A stretch of 57,507 bases of DNA from Paludibacteraceae bacterium (GTDB taxonomy: Bacteria; Bacteroidota; Bacteroidia; Bacteroidales; Paludibacteraceae), in NCBI GenBank assembly GCA_024399545.1, contig JAKSNS010000013.1:1-57507 (forward strand), in the 5' to 3' direction. Below are positions 39,277-49,170 of this stretch, in pieces; the first letter of the stretch is position 1; each line of letters begins with the position of its first letter. The notes below the pieces were generated by a model. That model made no database searches, had not been told where the DNA came from, and was given only the letters and a program-made list of their open reading frames with translations. The translations under genes and the position numbers were made by a program.

Positions 39277-40062
39277 ATGGACTGGCTTGCTACGATTGAT
39301 GTGCCGGCGATGACTCTGTCGCAGACAACAGATAAGGATAAAGAGGGGGAGATTCTGGCTGACGTGTTGATGACCTTGAAGCAGAACAAGGTGAAGATAC
39401 TGTTCCGTGAAGAGCTTTACGGGATGCTTTCCTGGGAATGTATGGTGCTAAATAATGCGGTATCGCAATTATCCAAAGATGACTTTATTAGGTATAAAAG
39501 TAATGTTAAGGCACAATATATCACTTCTATGCCTGATGTGACGCAAGGAGTAAAAGAACAAGAGGAGATCCGTTACCAATTATACAATTTTCATACGGAA
39601 AACAGTCAAACCAGCAAGGTTTACCTTGTTTCAAGATTTGAGCCAACAACAGGTACACTCCAGACTATCTTGAACTCGAGACAAGAAAACCACAGTTTGT
39701 TGTATTACAAAAATAAGAACGACATAGAGTCCTTTATGACTGCCAACCGTCCTCGATTGGTTCAGTTGAAGCATCATGGAACTAAGTATGTATTGGGAGG
39801 TAATCCTGTGTCTCCTTTTACTGCATTCAATTCACAAGATCAGTCCGCAGCAGAGGAATTACTGAGGCAGGCTTTTGATGATTACCAAGGCACAATAACC
39901 CCTGGCAATTATCCAGATGCACTGTTCACACGGGATATGGTCAATAGGACTTACGTGATTTTCAGACATTCTGGCAATTGGGAGTATCATGGACATGATA
40001 TACCTGCAACAGACATAAACTTGCCTGAATACATAAAGGAGAAATATAATGTCTGGAAATAA
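39277..40062 (+). CDS. unknown partner of the AAA15-type ATPase
   Basis: I do not recognise this 261-aa soluble protein. It has no signal peptide or membrane segment. Distinctive patches are VQLKHHGTKYVLGGNPVSPF (about 165-185) and, near 215-245, DALFTRDMVNRTYVIFRHSG followed by NWEYHGHDIPATD, which holds several His, Asp and Arg residues that could form an active site. It starts two bases after the ATPase stop and ends about 36 bp before the next gene, so the two form one cassette. An effector role is inferred from context only. Confidence 0.75.
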   Translation: MDWLATIDVPAMTLSQTTDKDKEGEILADVLMTLKQNKVKILFREELYGMLSWECMVLNNAVSQLSKDDFIRYKSNVKAQYITSMPDVTQGVKEQEEIRYQLYNFHTENSQTSKVYLVSRFEPTTGTLQTILNSRQENHSLLYYKNKNDIESFMTANRPRLVQLKHHGTKYVLGGNPVSPFTAFNSQDQSAAEELLRQAFDDYQGTITPGNYPDALFTRDMVNRTYVIFRHSGNWEYHGHDIPATDINLPEYIKEKYNVWK

Positions 40063-40098
40063 GTTGACTAATTTATAGCATTTTAATATCAATATTAT

Positions 40099-42192
40099 AT
40101 GAAAAAATTATTCTTATTCTTAGCAGTAGCAATGACAATGTTTGCCTGTTCTGAAAAAGAGGAACGTGTAAATCCGTTCTTCCAGGAATGGGATACCCCA
40201 GAGGGTGTTCCTCCTTTCGAGTCTATCATGAATTGTGACTTCAAACCAGCCTTCGAGCGTGGTATTGAGTTGCAAAACGCAGAGATAGATTCAATAGTCA
40301 ACAATGCTGAAGCCCCTACTTTCGAGAACACCCTCGCGGCACTCGACGCTTCAGGAGAGCTCCTGGACAAAGTCAGCGGCGTTTTCTTCAACGTATGTGA
40401 GAGCGATGGCAATGACAGTCTTAACGCCCTTCAGGAGGAAATCCTCCCTATGCTCTCTGAGCACCAGGACAACATCTACATGAACGCAAAACTTTTCGCC
40501 CGTATAGATGCCGTCTATAAAGACCGCGAGAACCAGAACTACAATCCTGAGCAACTCCGTCTCATAGAAGAGGTTCACAAGGCATTCGTGCGCAGCGGTG
40601 TTGCCCTTCCTGCCGACAAACAGGCACGTCTCCGTGAAATCAACAAGGAACTCTCAGTTCTCCAGACAAAGTTCGGCAACAATCTCCTCAACGACCTCAA
40701 TGCTTTCAAACTCGTCATCGACAAGGAAGAAGACCTTGCCGGTCTTCCTCAGAGCGTACGTGACGCAGGAGCCGAGGCTGCAAAGGCAGACGGCAAAGAG
40801 GGAAAATGGGAGTTTGGCCTCTCTGTACCAAGCTATGGACCATTCATGCAGTACAGCGAAAACCGCGAACTCCGCAAGCAGATGTACGAGGCTTACCACA
40901 ACAAGGGTAACAACAATAACGCAAACGACAACAAGCAGATTTGCCTTGACATAATCAAGCTCCGTATAGAAAAGGCGAAACTTCTCGGCTACAACACTCC
41001 TGCCGAAATGATTCTTGACGACACAATGGCAAAAACCCCAGAAGCAGTCAACTCATTCCTCGCACAGATTTTCACCGCAGCAAACGAAAAAGCCAAGGCT
41101 GAACTGAAAGAGATGCAAACCATAGCCGAACGCGATGGCGTAACCATCGAGGCTTGGGACTGGGATTTCTACGCTGAGAAACTCCGTCAGGAAAAATACG
41201 CACTTGACGAAAACGAAATCCGTCCTTACTTCCAGATGGAGAATGTACGCCAGGGTGTCTTTGCCGTTGCAAACAAACTCTATGGACTGAACTTCGAGAA
41301 GATTGAGGATGCCCCACGCTTCAACCCAGAGGCTGAATGTTTCCGCATAACCGACAATAACGGTGCTTTGGTAGGTGTGTTCTATTGCGACTATTACCCA
41401 CGTGCCTCAAAACGCGGCGGCGCATGGATGGAGAACGTCCGCGGTCAGTATTGGAAAGACGGCAAGGAAATCCGTCCGGTCATCGTAAACATCGGCAACT
41501 TCACACGTCCAACTTCCTCAACCCCTTCACTCCTCAACGTTGACGAGGTAGAGACTATGTTCCACGAGTTCGGTCACGCTCTTCACGGTCTTCTCGCACA
41601 GGCACAATACAAAACCCTCTCAGGCACTAACGTAGCCCGCGACTTCGTGGAACTTCCTTCGCAGATTAACGAGAACTGGGCATTCCAGCCAGAAGTACTC
41701 GCAATGTACGCTAAGCATTACAAGACAGGCGAAATTATCCCTGACTCACTCGTTCAGAAGATTCTCGCCACCTCTACCTTCAACCAGGGCTTCATGACAA
41801 CAGAACTCTGCGCCGCCTCAATCCTTGATATGTGCTGGCATAATCTCAGTTCTGTTGACGGAATAACAGATGTCTATGCTTTCGAGAATGAGCAGATGAA
41901 CGCAATAGGTCTCATCCCTCAGATTTCCTCACGTTACCGTACAACCTATTTCAATCACATCTGGGGCGGTGGTTACGCAGCAGGTTACTACAGCTACCTT
42001 TGGGCAGAGGTGCTTGACAAGGATGCTTTCTCAGTATTCGAGAAGAACGGTATCTTTGACCCTGAGACAGCAGCTGCTTTCAAAGTGCTTCTCTCAAGCG
42101 GAAACACCGTTGACCCAATGCAGTTGTTCCGTAACTTCAAAGGTGGTGATCCAGACATTGAGCCATTACTGCGCGGCCGCGGCTTGAAATAA
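40099..42192 (+). CDS. dcp: M3 family metallopeptidase lipoprotein (dipeptidyl carboxypeptidase-like)
   Basis: The 697-aa product carries a lipoprotein signal, MKKLFLFLAVAMTMFAC, with lipobox MFAC and no Asp at +2 (Ser). The zinc motif H489-E-F-G-H493 lies in MFHEFGHALHGLLAQ, with the third ligand Glu expected downstream in FVELPSQINENW. It matches the bacterial Dcp branch of M3, which removes C-terminal dipeptides from short peptides. Surface-anchored peptide digestion fits with the nearby M16 peptidase and POT importers. It lies directly after the ATPase cassette and has no obvious promoter box of its own. Confidence 0.9.
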   Translation: MKKLFLFLAVAMTMFACSEKEERVNPFFQEWDTPEGVPPFESIMNCDFKPAFERGIELQNAEIDSIVNNAEAPTFENTLAALDASGELLDKVSGVFFNVCESDGNDSLNALQEEILPMLSEHQDNIYMNAKLFARIDAVYKDRENQNYNPEQLRLIEEVHKAFVRSGVALPADKQARLREINKELSVLQTKFGNNLLNDLNAFKLVIDKEEDLAGLPQSVRDAGAEAAKADGKEGKWEFGLSVPSYGPFMQYSENRELRKQMYEAYHNKGNNNNANDNKQICLDIIKLRIEKAKLLGYNTPAEMILDDTMAKTPEAVNSFLAQIFTAANEKAKAELKEMQTIAERDGVTIEAWDWDFYAEKLRQEKYALDENEIRPYFQMENVRQGVFAVANKLYGLNFEKIEDAPRFNPEAECFRITDNNGALVGVFYCDYYPRASKRGGAWMENVRGQYWKDGKEIRPVIVNIGNFTRPTSSTPSLLNVDEVETMFHEFGHALHGLLAQAQYKTLSGTNVARDFVELPSQINENWAFQPEVLAMYAKHYKTGEIIPDSLVQKILATSTFNQGFMTTELCAASILDMCWHNLSSVDGITDVYAFENEQMNAIGLIPQISSRYRTTYFNHIWGGGYAAGYYSYLWAEVLDKDAFSVFEKNGIFDPETAAAFKVLLSSGNTVDPMQLFRNFKGGDPDIEPLLRGRGLK

Positions 42193-42208
42193 TGTTTCAA
42201 AAGCTAAT

Positions 42209-43210
42209 ATGTACAGACTGGGAATAACAAAACAGATAGCCAACGGGGGTGTGGTGACAATCGCTGTCACCATACTCCTTTCGGCTTTCTTTTGGTTTTT
42301 GCCGTCTTGGCTTTTCCCTGTCGATGAGCCGCCTGCCAATTTCTTTTTTATGGGCATTCCTCTTTTCTCAATGTCCGTATGGCTTTCACGGCTATTTGCC
42401 TTTATCTTTTGGTTGGCAGTGTGGCATATTGTTAACATTGAATGTGAGAAAGCACATATCATTCCAACACGTTCCACAATGCCTTTCGTGGTTGGAACGG
42501 CTATCGTAACTGCTATTCCCGAACTTCAGGAATTTAATTCAGGAATGGTAGCCTTTGTATTCTTTCTCAGTGCTTTGATGACCATCTTTAACCTCTATAC
42601 GGTTTCTAACCAAGTCAATGAGTCATTCAAGGTGGTCTTGTTTTTCCTGATATCCTCGCTTTTCGTGCCTGAGTATATCTGGATGCTTCTTCTTTTCTTT
42701 ATTGGACTTACTGTTTACAAGGTACGTTCGCCACGTATCTTTCTCAGCGTTCTCGTGTCGTTGCTGGTGTTTGCTTGGATGGTGTGGGGGATATGTTTTT
42801 CTTTTGGGAAAGCCTCGGTTTTCACTTCCTACCTGCTTACGTTGGTGGATTTCGGCTTTTTCAAATTCCATGGTAATGTCGTCCACTTAGTTGGAATGTC
42901 CTTAATAGTCATTATCATGCTTATAGTGATGGTAGCCCTCGGTGGCATATCACACAAATTCGATGCCCGCGTGAGACTTAACAATTCGTTTATCAATCTG
43001 GCATTCCTTTTCTCAGTTGCCTTGATACTAACAACTGCCAAAGGTTTCAATGCGGATTTGCTGATGGTTGTTGTTTTGCTGACAACGCAGTTGTCGGCAC
43101 TCTACTTCAGTACCCAGATAAATAATTTCGCCAACATTCTTTTCTTGGTCTCACTTGCCCTTTTGCTCGTATATAGGGTGACTGACGGGCTTATAAAAAT
43201 TGAAATATAA
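42209..43210 (+). CDS. polytopic membrane protein (DUF6427-like)
   Basis: This 333-aa protein has about nine hydrophobic helices and few charged residues outside short loops. It resembles Bacteroidetes membrane proteins grouped as DUF6427, whose function I do not know. It begins 16 bp after the M3 peptidase and ends 14 bp before sufC, so it may be co-transcribed with the suf genes. Confidence 0.75.
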   Translation: MYRLGITKQIANGGVVTIAVTILLSAFFWFLPSWLFPVDEPPANFFFMGIPLFSMSVWLSRLFAFIFWLAVWHIVNIECEKAHIIPTRSTMPFVVGTAIVTAIPELQEFNSGMVAFVFFLSALMTIFNLYTVSNQVNESFKVVLFFLISSLFVPEYIWMLLLFFIGLTVYKVRSPRIFLSVLVSLLVFAWMVWGICFSFGKASVFTSYLLTLVDFGFFKFHGNVVHLVGMSLIVIIMLIVMVALGGISHKFDARVRLNNSFINLAFLFSVALILTTAKGFNADLLMVVVLLTTQLSALYFSTQINNFANILFLVSLALLLVYRVTDGLIKIEI

Positions 43211-43224
43211 AACACAGTTAATAT

Positions 43225-43974
43225 ATGCTTGAAATCAAGAATCTGCATGCAAAAATTGCAGGCAAGGAAATTCTTAAAGGATTGAATCTTACGATAAAAG
43301 CAGGCGAGGTTCATGCCATTATGGGACCTAACGGTGCAGGCAAAAGCACGTTGAGCAATGTCCTTTCGGGTCATCCTGCTTACGAGGTAACAGAGGGAGA
43401 GATTTGGTTCTGCGGTAAGAACCTGTTGGAAATGCCTGCCGAAGTGCGTGCCCGCGAAGGTATTTTTATGAGTTTCCAGTATCCCGTAGAGATTCCAGGC
43501 GTCAGCATGACGAATTTCATGCGTGCCGCTGTAAACGAACAACGCAAGCATCGTGGAATGGAACCTCTATCTTCAGGCGATTTCCTAAAGATGATGCGAG
43601 AGAAACGCCAGATGGTCGAACTTGACAGCAAACTGGCGAACCGTGCCGTAAACGAAGGTTTCTCGGGCGGAGAGAAAAAACGCAACGAGATTTTCCAGAT
43701 GGCAATGCTTGAACCTAAGTTCGCAATCCTCGACGAGACAGATTCTGGACTTGACATTGACGCACTTCGCATTGTAGCCCACGGCGTGAACATGCTTCGT
43801 TCGCCTGAGCGTTCTTCTATGGTTATTACCCACTACCAACGTCTCCTTGACTATATTGTACCAGATGTTGTGGATGTGCTGATGGATGGCAAGATTGTCA
43901 TGACAGGAACTAAGGAACTTGCCCTCGAACTTGAGGAGAAAGGCTATGACTGGATTCGTGAAATGAACAAATAA
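43225..43974 (+). CDS. sufC: Fe-S assembly ATPase SufC
   Basis: This 249-aa ABC-type ATPase has Walker A GPNGAGKST, signature FSGGEKKRNEI and Walker B FAILDETDSGLDIDAL. The SGGEKKRNEI and DETDSGLD motifs are specific to SufC. It powers the SufBCD scaffold that builds iron-sulfur clusters. It starts the suf run here; sufB, normally next to it, is absent. Confidence 0.97.
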   Translation: MLEIKNLHAKIAGKEILKGLNLTIKAGEVHAIMGPNGAGKSTLSNVLSGHPAYEVTEGEIWFCGKNLLEMPAEVRAREGIFMSFQYPVEIPGVSMTNFMRAAVNEQRKHRGMEPLSSGDFLKMMREKRQMVELDSKLANRAVNEGFSGGEKKRNEIFQMAMLEPKFAILDETDSGLDIDALRIVAHGVNMLRSPERSSMVITHYQRLLDYIVPDVVDVLMDGKIVMTGTKELALELEEKGYDWIREMNK

Positions 43975-43977
43975 ATC

Positions 43978-45309
43978 ATGAAGAATCAAGTTCTCGAAAT
44001 ATATAAGAGTCAAAAGGAACTTTTATGCTCACGCTCTGCTTCCATTTTCAATGACGGCAGGGATGAGGCATACGAAGCCCTGAAAGCAAACGAGTTCCCT
44101 TCGACACGTACAGAGGCATACCGTTACTGTCCTCTTTTTGACCGTATGGATTGTGAATGGGGTGTCAACCTCCACAGAACACGTTTTGGAATTAAGGTAC
44201 AAGATATGTTCCGTTGTGCAATTCCTGGCATAAAAGCAACCATAGGTTATATGCTCAACGATGTCTGGGGTGGAGGTGACAACGATATTCTTCTCGGTGG
44301 TGGTGCTTTCGTTTGCTCAATGCGACACGCAACAGTTGCCCACACAGAGTTGGTGGATAAATATTACGGTAAGGCACTGAAGGATAAAGACGATGCTTTT
44401 GTCGCAATAAATGCACTTTTGGTGCAAGATGGTTTCTTTGTCTATGTACCTGTCGGTGTTTCGGTCACTGCTCCCCTGCAAATGGTCAACATGCTTTGGT
44501 CGGGTAACGATATGTTGGTCATTAACCGCAATTTGGTTGTGTTGGAGCGTGGCGCATCACTTCATCTGATTGACTGCGACCATTCAATGGACGAAAACCG
44601 CTATTTCGCTATGAGAACGAACGAGGTGATTGTATCTGATAATGCCTCATTCAGTTATACCTCTATGGAAAGCACACGCCCTTCGGTAACCAACCTGCGT
44701 CGTTTTGCAGTATCACAAGCAAAAGACAGCCGTGTGAATATGGGAAGTTTCGGAATAAGCAATGGCGCGACACGCAACCACATAGAGATTGACCTTAATG
44801 GCGAAGGTGCCGAGACATGGCTTGGCGGAGTACTGCTCACCCGTGACACTGAACGCTCTGAGAATTACACCATCATACGCCACCACGTGTCACACGGCAC
44901 AAGCAACGAACTATATAAATACATACTTGACGGCGAGTCACGTGCAGGTTTCAGCGGAAGGATTGTCGTTGACCATGGTGCTCAACAGACAGTCTCTTAT
45001 CAGACCAACCGCAATGTACTTCTTAGCGAAAATGCACGCATAATGGGACGACCACAACTTGAAATCTATGCTGACGATGTTAAGTGCGGTCATGGTGCCA
45101 CTACAGGTATGCTTGACGAAGCGGCAATATTCTATATGCGTCAGCGAGGAATAGGTCTCGACGAAGCTCGCATGCTCCTCCTTCAGGCATTTTCCGCCGA
45201 TGTAATCGACCATATTGACTTCCCAGCACTTCAAGACCGTCTGAGAATACTCATAGAAAAACGTCTGAGAAACGAGTCTGTGGGATGTGTCAACTGCCTC
45301 GTAAAATAA
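43978..45309 (+). CDS. sufD: Fe-S assembly scaffold SufD
   Basis: The 443-aa product has the SufBD beta-helix core and the family end region with MGRPQLEIYADDVKCGHGAT, including the conserved histidine. It is SufD rather than SufB because it lacks the longer SufB N-terminal domain. It begins three bases after sufC and pairs with SufC and SufB in the scaffold. Confidence 0.95.
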   Translation: MKNQVLEIYKSQKELLCSRSASIFNDGRDEAYEALKANEFPSTRTEAYRYCPLFDRMDCEWGVNLHRTRFGIKVQDMFRCAIPGIKATIGYMLNDVWGGGDNDILLGGGAFVCSMRHATVAHTELVDKYYGKALKDKDDAFVAINALLVQDGFFVYVPVGVSVTAPLQMVNMLWSGNDMLVINRNLVVLERGASLHLIDCDHSMDENRYFAMRTNEVIVSDNASFSYTSMESTRPSVTNLRRFAVSQAKDSRVNMGSFGISNGATRNHIEIDLNGEGAETWLGGVLLTRDTERSENYTIIRHHVSHGTSNELYKYILDGESRAGFSGRIVVDHGAQQTVSYQTNRNVLLSENARIMGRPQLEIYADDVKCGHGATTGMLDEAAIFYMRQRGIGLDEARMLLLQAFSADVIDHIDFPALQDRLRILIEKRLRNESVGCVNCLVK

Positions 45310-45319
45310 ACGTAACGTA

Positions 45320-46537
45320 ATGTTTGATGTTGAAAAAATAAGAGCTGATTTTCCCATACTCTCAACCGAGGTGTATGGCAAGCCTCTCGTATATCTTGAC
45401 AACGGTGCAACAACTCAAAAACCCCTTTGCGTGCTTGACCGGATAATGCACGCATACGAATGCGAGAACGGCAACATTCACCGTGGTGTGCATTATTTGA
45501 GCGAGATTGCTACCGATCGTCACGAGAAAGCGCGTGCACGTGTCGCACGCTTCATTGGCGCGGAAGATAGCGCAGAGATTGTTTTCACACGTGGAACGAC
45601 TGAAAGTATAAACCTTGTTGCACGCACATTGCCAGATTTCATCTGCAAACCTGGCGACGAAATTCTTGTCACAGGCATGGAGCACCACTCAAATATAGTT
45701 CCTTGGCAGATTGCTTGCGAGCGTCTTGGTTTGAAACTTAGGGTTATTCCCGTCCTTGACAATGGCGAGTTAGATTATTCAGCATTGAACAACCTGCTCA
45801 ACAAAAAAACAAAGATTGTCGCCTGTACGGCTGTAAGTAATGTGCTTGGCACTGTCAACAACCTTGAACCTATTGTCACAACGGCTCACACTGTGGGAGC
45901 CTACGTCCTTGTTGATTGTGCTCAGGCAATTGCACATTCCCATATAGACGTAAAAGCAATAAATGCCGATTTCATCGCATTTTCTGGTCATAAAGTCTAT
46001 GCTCCTAATGGAATTGGCGTACTTTGGGGACGTCGTGAGATTCTTGAGATAATGCCTCCTTTCATGGGCGGTGGCGAAATGATAGACCGTGTCACCTTCG
46101 ATAAGACTACATACAATAAGCTGCCATATAAGTTCGAGGCTGGAACACCTGATTACATAGGAAGCCTTGCGCTTGCCGAAGCTTTCGACTATATTGAACG
46201 TTTGGGCTTTGACAATATTATCGCACATGAACACCACCTTTTGGATTATGCCATCAATAAGATTTCGGCAATCGATGGTGTACGCCAGATTGGAACAGCA
46301 TCAAAACGCAGTGGCGTCATCTCTTTTGTTGTTGACGGTGTTCACCCCTACGACATAGGCACAATGCTTGACAAACTCGGAATTGCCGTCCGTACGGGTC
46401 ACCATTGTGCCGAACCATTAATAGATCGTTTCTCAATTCCTGGTACTGTCCGTGCCTCTTTCGCCATGTACAACACATTGTCAGAAGTTGACACATTCAT
46501 TGCAGGATTAGATAAAGTATTGACTATATTACGTTGA
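45320..46537 (+). CDS. sufS: cysteine desulfurase SufS
   Basis: This 405-aa PLP enzyme supplies sulfur from cysteine. The PLP lysine is K225 in FSGHKVYAPNGIG, and the catalytic cysteine is C363 in RTGHHCAEP. HRGVHYLSEIATDRHEKARA is the group II desulfurase N-terminal region. No sufE or sufU is seen next to it. It starts ten bases after sufD. Confidence 0.97.
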   Translation: MFDVEKIRADFPILSTEVYGKPLVYLDNGATTQKPLCVLDRIMHAYECENGNIHRGVHYLSEIATDRHEKARARVARFIGAEDSAEIVFTRGTTESINLVARTLPDFICKPGDEILVTGMEHHSNIVPWQIACERLGLKLRVIPVLDNGELDYSALNNLLNKKTKIVACTAVSNVLGTVNNLEPIVTTAHTVGAYVLVDCAQAIAHSHIDVKAINADFIAFSGHKVYAPNGIGVLWGRREILEIMPPFMGGGEMIDRVTFDKTTYNKLPYKFEAGTPDYIGSLALAEAFDYIERLGFDNIIAHEHHLLDYAINKISAIDGVRQIGTASKRSGVISFVVDGVHPYDIGTMLDKLGIAVRTGHHCAEPLIDRFSIPGTVRASFAMYNTLSEVDTFIAGLDKVLTILR

Positions 46538-46542
46538 TAATT

Positions 46543-47514
46543 ATGAACGAACCAATTATTGAACCAATCGAGAAATCTCTTATTTTGGCCGAATTGACCG
46601 AGGATAAATTGCTTCGTCGTACGAACAAGGCCAACAATATTATCTATGTGGTTGACGCCAAAAACTCGCCAAATGTAATGAAGGAGATTGGACGTCTTCG
46701 CGAGGTAACCTTCCGTGCCGCTGGTGGTGGCACAGGACTCTCTTGTGATATTGACGAGTTCGATACTATGGAGAAGCCTTGCAAACAACTAATAGTTTGG
46801 AATCCTGATGCCGAGGAGATTATTGGTGGCTATCGCTTTATTTTGGGCAAAAATATCCAGTTAGACGAAAAAGGTCAACCTCGAATTGCTTCAGCGCACC
46901 TTTTCCACTTCTCTGACACCTTTAACAAGGATTACCTGCCATATATAATTGAACTTGGACGCTCTTTCGTCGTTCCTGAATATCAATCCTCACGTCAAGG
47001 AGCAAAAAGCCTTTATGCATTAGATAACCTTTGGGACGGCATTGGTGCGCTTATAGTTGAATGTCCAGACATGAAGTATATGTTTGGCAAATTCACAATG
47101 TACCCTTCTTATGGCACTGAGGGACGTGATTTGATTCTATATTTCCTCAGAAAATATTGTGGAGACAAAAACAACCTTATCCAACCACATAATCCTCTAA
47201 AGATTGAGACAAGAATACCATTCTTGGCAAAGAAATTCAGCGACCTTGCTTTCCTTATTGCATACAAGCGGTTGCACACCGAGTTAAAAAATCTCGGTCT
47301 GAACCTACCTCCACTTGTCAGTTCATATATTGGACTTTCAGGGACAATGAAATGCTTCGGCACTGCAATAAACGATACTTTTGGCAACGTTGAGGAAACT
47401 GCAATCCTTGTCACCATTGACGATATCTATCAAAACAAACGAGAACGTCATATCGACACTTATTGCGTAGAACTCAAAGATAGTATTGGTCTCAAAAGCT
47501 TTATGCTCGGATGA
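46543..47514 (+). CDS. GNAT-type lipid N-acyltransferase (hemolysin/OlsB-like)
   Basis: From ATG 46543 (preferred to an upstream TTG at 46534) the product is 323 aa. It has the pattern IGRLREVTFRAAGGGTG, DEFDTMEKP, VWNPDAEEIIGGYRF and ELGRSFVVPEYQSSR, typical of the GNAT proteins annotated as hemolysins in Bacteroidales. Members of this group N-acylate amino acids to start glycine- or ornithine-lipid synthesis; I recall a Bacteroides GlsB of this type. A PlsB-like O-acyltransferase occurs later, at 52216. The precise substrate is not shown. Confidence 0.8.
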   Translation: MNEPIIEPIEKSLILAELTEDKLLRRTNKANNIIYVVDAKNSPNVMKEIGRLREVTFRAAGGGTGLSCDIDEFDTMEKPCKQLIVWNPDAEEIIGGYRFILGKNIQLDEKGQPRIASAHLFHFSDTFNKDYLPYIIELGRSFVVPEYQSSRQGAKSLYALDNLWDGIGALIVECPDMKYMFGKFTMYPSYGTEGRDLILYFLRKYCGDKNNLIQPHNPLKIETRIPFLAKKFSDLAFLIAYKRLHTELKNLGLNLPPLVSSYIGLSGTMKCFGTAINDTFGNVEETAILVTIDDIYQNKRERHIDTYCVELKDSIGLKSFMLG

Positions 47515-47936
47515 ACTGGATAATGGTTATAGTTGTCGCCGTTTTGGTTATACTGCTATCTTTGGCTGGGATTTATATTCGGAAAGTAAACCGAGAGACC
47601 CCAGAATCAGAGGTAAAAACCATTCCTGACGATTGTTGCGGGGCACATGCCGTATGCGAGCGCGACTCACTACTGACCAAGACTGACGATATAATCTACT
47701 TCGACGACGAGGAACTTGACACACTGGCAGGGATTGCACCTGAAGAGATGACAAACCAACAACTTAAAATGGTTGAAGACGTCTTCTTTACTCTTAGAGA
47801 ACAAGATGTCGCTGGTTGGATACGTAGCACACAATTACGAAACATAATCCTTCCTGAAGACATACGCGAACAGGCTCTCCTCATAGTTTCCGAACGCCGT
47901 ACATCACGACTTGAAAACTTCAACAAACACGAATGA
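47511..47936 (+). CDS. small single-pass membrane protein with CCGAH motif
   Basis: The 141-aa product has one N-terminal transmembrane helix (MNWIMVIVVAVLVILLSLAG), then PDDCCGAHAVCERDSL and an acidic helical domain with DIIYFDDEELD. Similar proteins are conserved in Bacteroidales; I know no established function. The CCxxHxxC arrangement could bind metal. It overlaps the GNAT gene by four bases and hflX by four bases, so the three are translationally coupled. Confidence 0.8.
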   Translation: MNWIMVIVVAVLVILLSLAGIYIRKVNRETPESEVKTIPDDCCGAHAVCERDSLLTKTDDIIYFDDEELDTLAGIAPEEMTNQQLKMVEDVFFTLREQDVAGWIRSTQLRNIILPEDIREQALLIVSERRTSRLENFNKHE

Positions 47937-49147
47937 TTGAGAACACCGAAATATATTGCGAAAACGCCTTACTTGTTGGCTTGATAACCCCTCAACAAAA
48001 GGAGTCAAAGGCTCGTGAGTATCTTGACGAACTTGCCTTCCTTGCCGACACAGCAGGAGCGAAAGTCCAAAAACAGTTCCTTCAGCGTCTTCCCGCACCA
48101 AATTCACGAACATTCGTAGGCGAGGGAAAATTGGCAGAAATCGCCGATTACATCGAGCTTCAGAAAGAGAGTGACTACCCTATTGGTATAGTAATCTTTG
48201 ACGATGAACTATCGCCATTGCAACTTCGCAACATAGAAAACGAACTCAAGATAAAGGTTCTTGACCGCACCAACCTGATTCTTGACATATTTGCGAAACG
48301 TGCCCAGACAGCATACGCAAAGACGCAGGTAGAATTGGCGCAATACCAGTACCTGCTTCCTCGCCTTGCTGGTATGTGGACACACCTTGAACGTCAGCGG
48401 GGCGGTATAGGTATGCGTGGCCCTGGTGAGACTCAGATAGAGGTTGACCGCCGTATAATACTCAACCGCATCTCCTTGCTCAAGAAACAACTTCTCTCCA
48501 TTGACCGTCAGATGACCACTCAGCGGCAGAATCGGGGGAAAATGGTTCGTGTCGCCCTTGTAGGCTATACAAACGTTGGCAAATCAACCATGATGAACCT
48601 ACTCTCGAAAAGCGATGTCTTTGCCGAGAACAAACTCTTCGCCACGCTTGACACCACAGTCCGCAAAGTCATCATCGACAACCTTCCTTTCCTAATGTCT
48701 GACACCGTAGGATTCATCCGGAAACTCCCTACAACGCTCATCGAATCTTTCAAGAGCACACTTGACGAGGTACGGGAGGCTGACATTCTCGTACACATAG
48801 TGGATATCTCCCATCCTAATTTCGAGGAGCAGTATGAAGTGGTCAACAAAACGCTTCTTGAGGTATGCAAGGAGAAGAAACAAACGATAATCGTATTCAA
48901 CAAGATTGACGCATTCACATACACCCCGCAGGACGAAGATGACCTGTCGGAGAAAAAACGCGAGAACTACAGTCTCGACGAACTTCGTCAGACATGGATG
49001 TCGCGCATGGGTGACGACTGCATATTCGTCTCAGCCTCGGCACGTACAAATATAGAGGAACTCAAGCATATCCTTTACGAACGTGTAAAAGCGATTCATA
49101 TACAGCGTTTCCCTTACAATGACTTCTTATTCCAACACTATGAATAA
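47933..49147 (+). CDS. hflX: ribosome-associated GTPase HflX
   Basis: This 404-aa protein has the N-terminal HflX domain with SRTFVGEGKLAEI and the glycine-rich linker RGGIGMRGPGETQIEVDRR. Its G domain carries G1 GYTNVGKSTMMN, G3 DTVGFIRKLP and G4 NKIDA. HflX splits stalled or hibernating ribosomes under stress. It ends a coupled gene run. Confidence 0.97.
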   Translation: MIENTEIYCENALLVGLITPQQKESKAREYLDELAFLADTAGAKVQKQFLQRLPAPNSRTFVGEGKLAEIADYIELQKESDYPIGIVIFDDELSPLQLRNIENELKIKVLDRTNLILDIFAKRAQTAYAKTQVELAQYQYLLPRLAGMWTHLERQRGGIGMRGPGETQIEVDRRIILNRISLLKKQLLSIDRQMTTQRQNRGKMVRVALVGYTNVGKSTMMNLLSKSDVFAENKLFATLDTTVRKVIIDNLPFLMSDTVGFIRKLPTTLIESFKSTLDEVREADILVHIVDISHPNFEEQYEVVNKTLLEVCKEKKQTIIVFNKIDAFTYTPQDEDDLSEKKRENYSLDELRQTWMSRMGDDCIFVSASARTNIEELKHILYERVKAIHIQRFPYNDFLFQHYE

Positions 49148-49170
49148 TCTCTAACACCAAAACAACAAAT

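Noticed and set aside
37925-40062. PARIS, Septu or Gabija assignment for the ATPase pair
   Set aside because: No TOPRIM/DUF4435, HNH or UvrD-like features are visible in the partner, so none of these names is supported.
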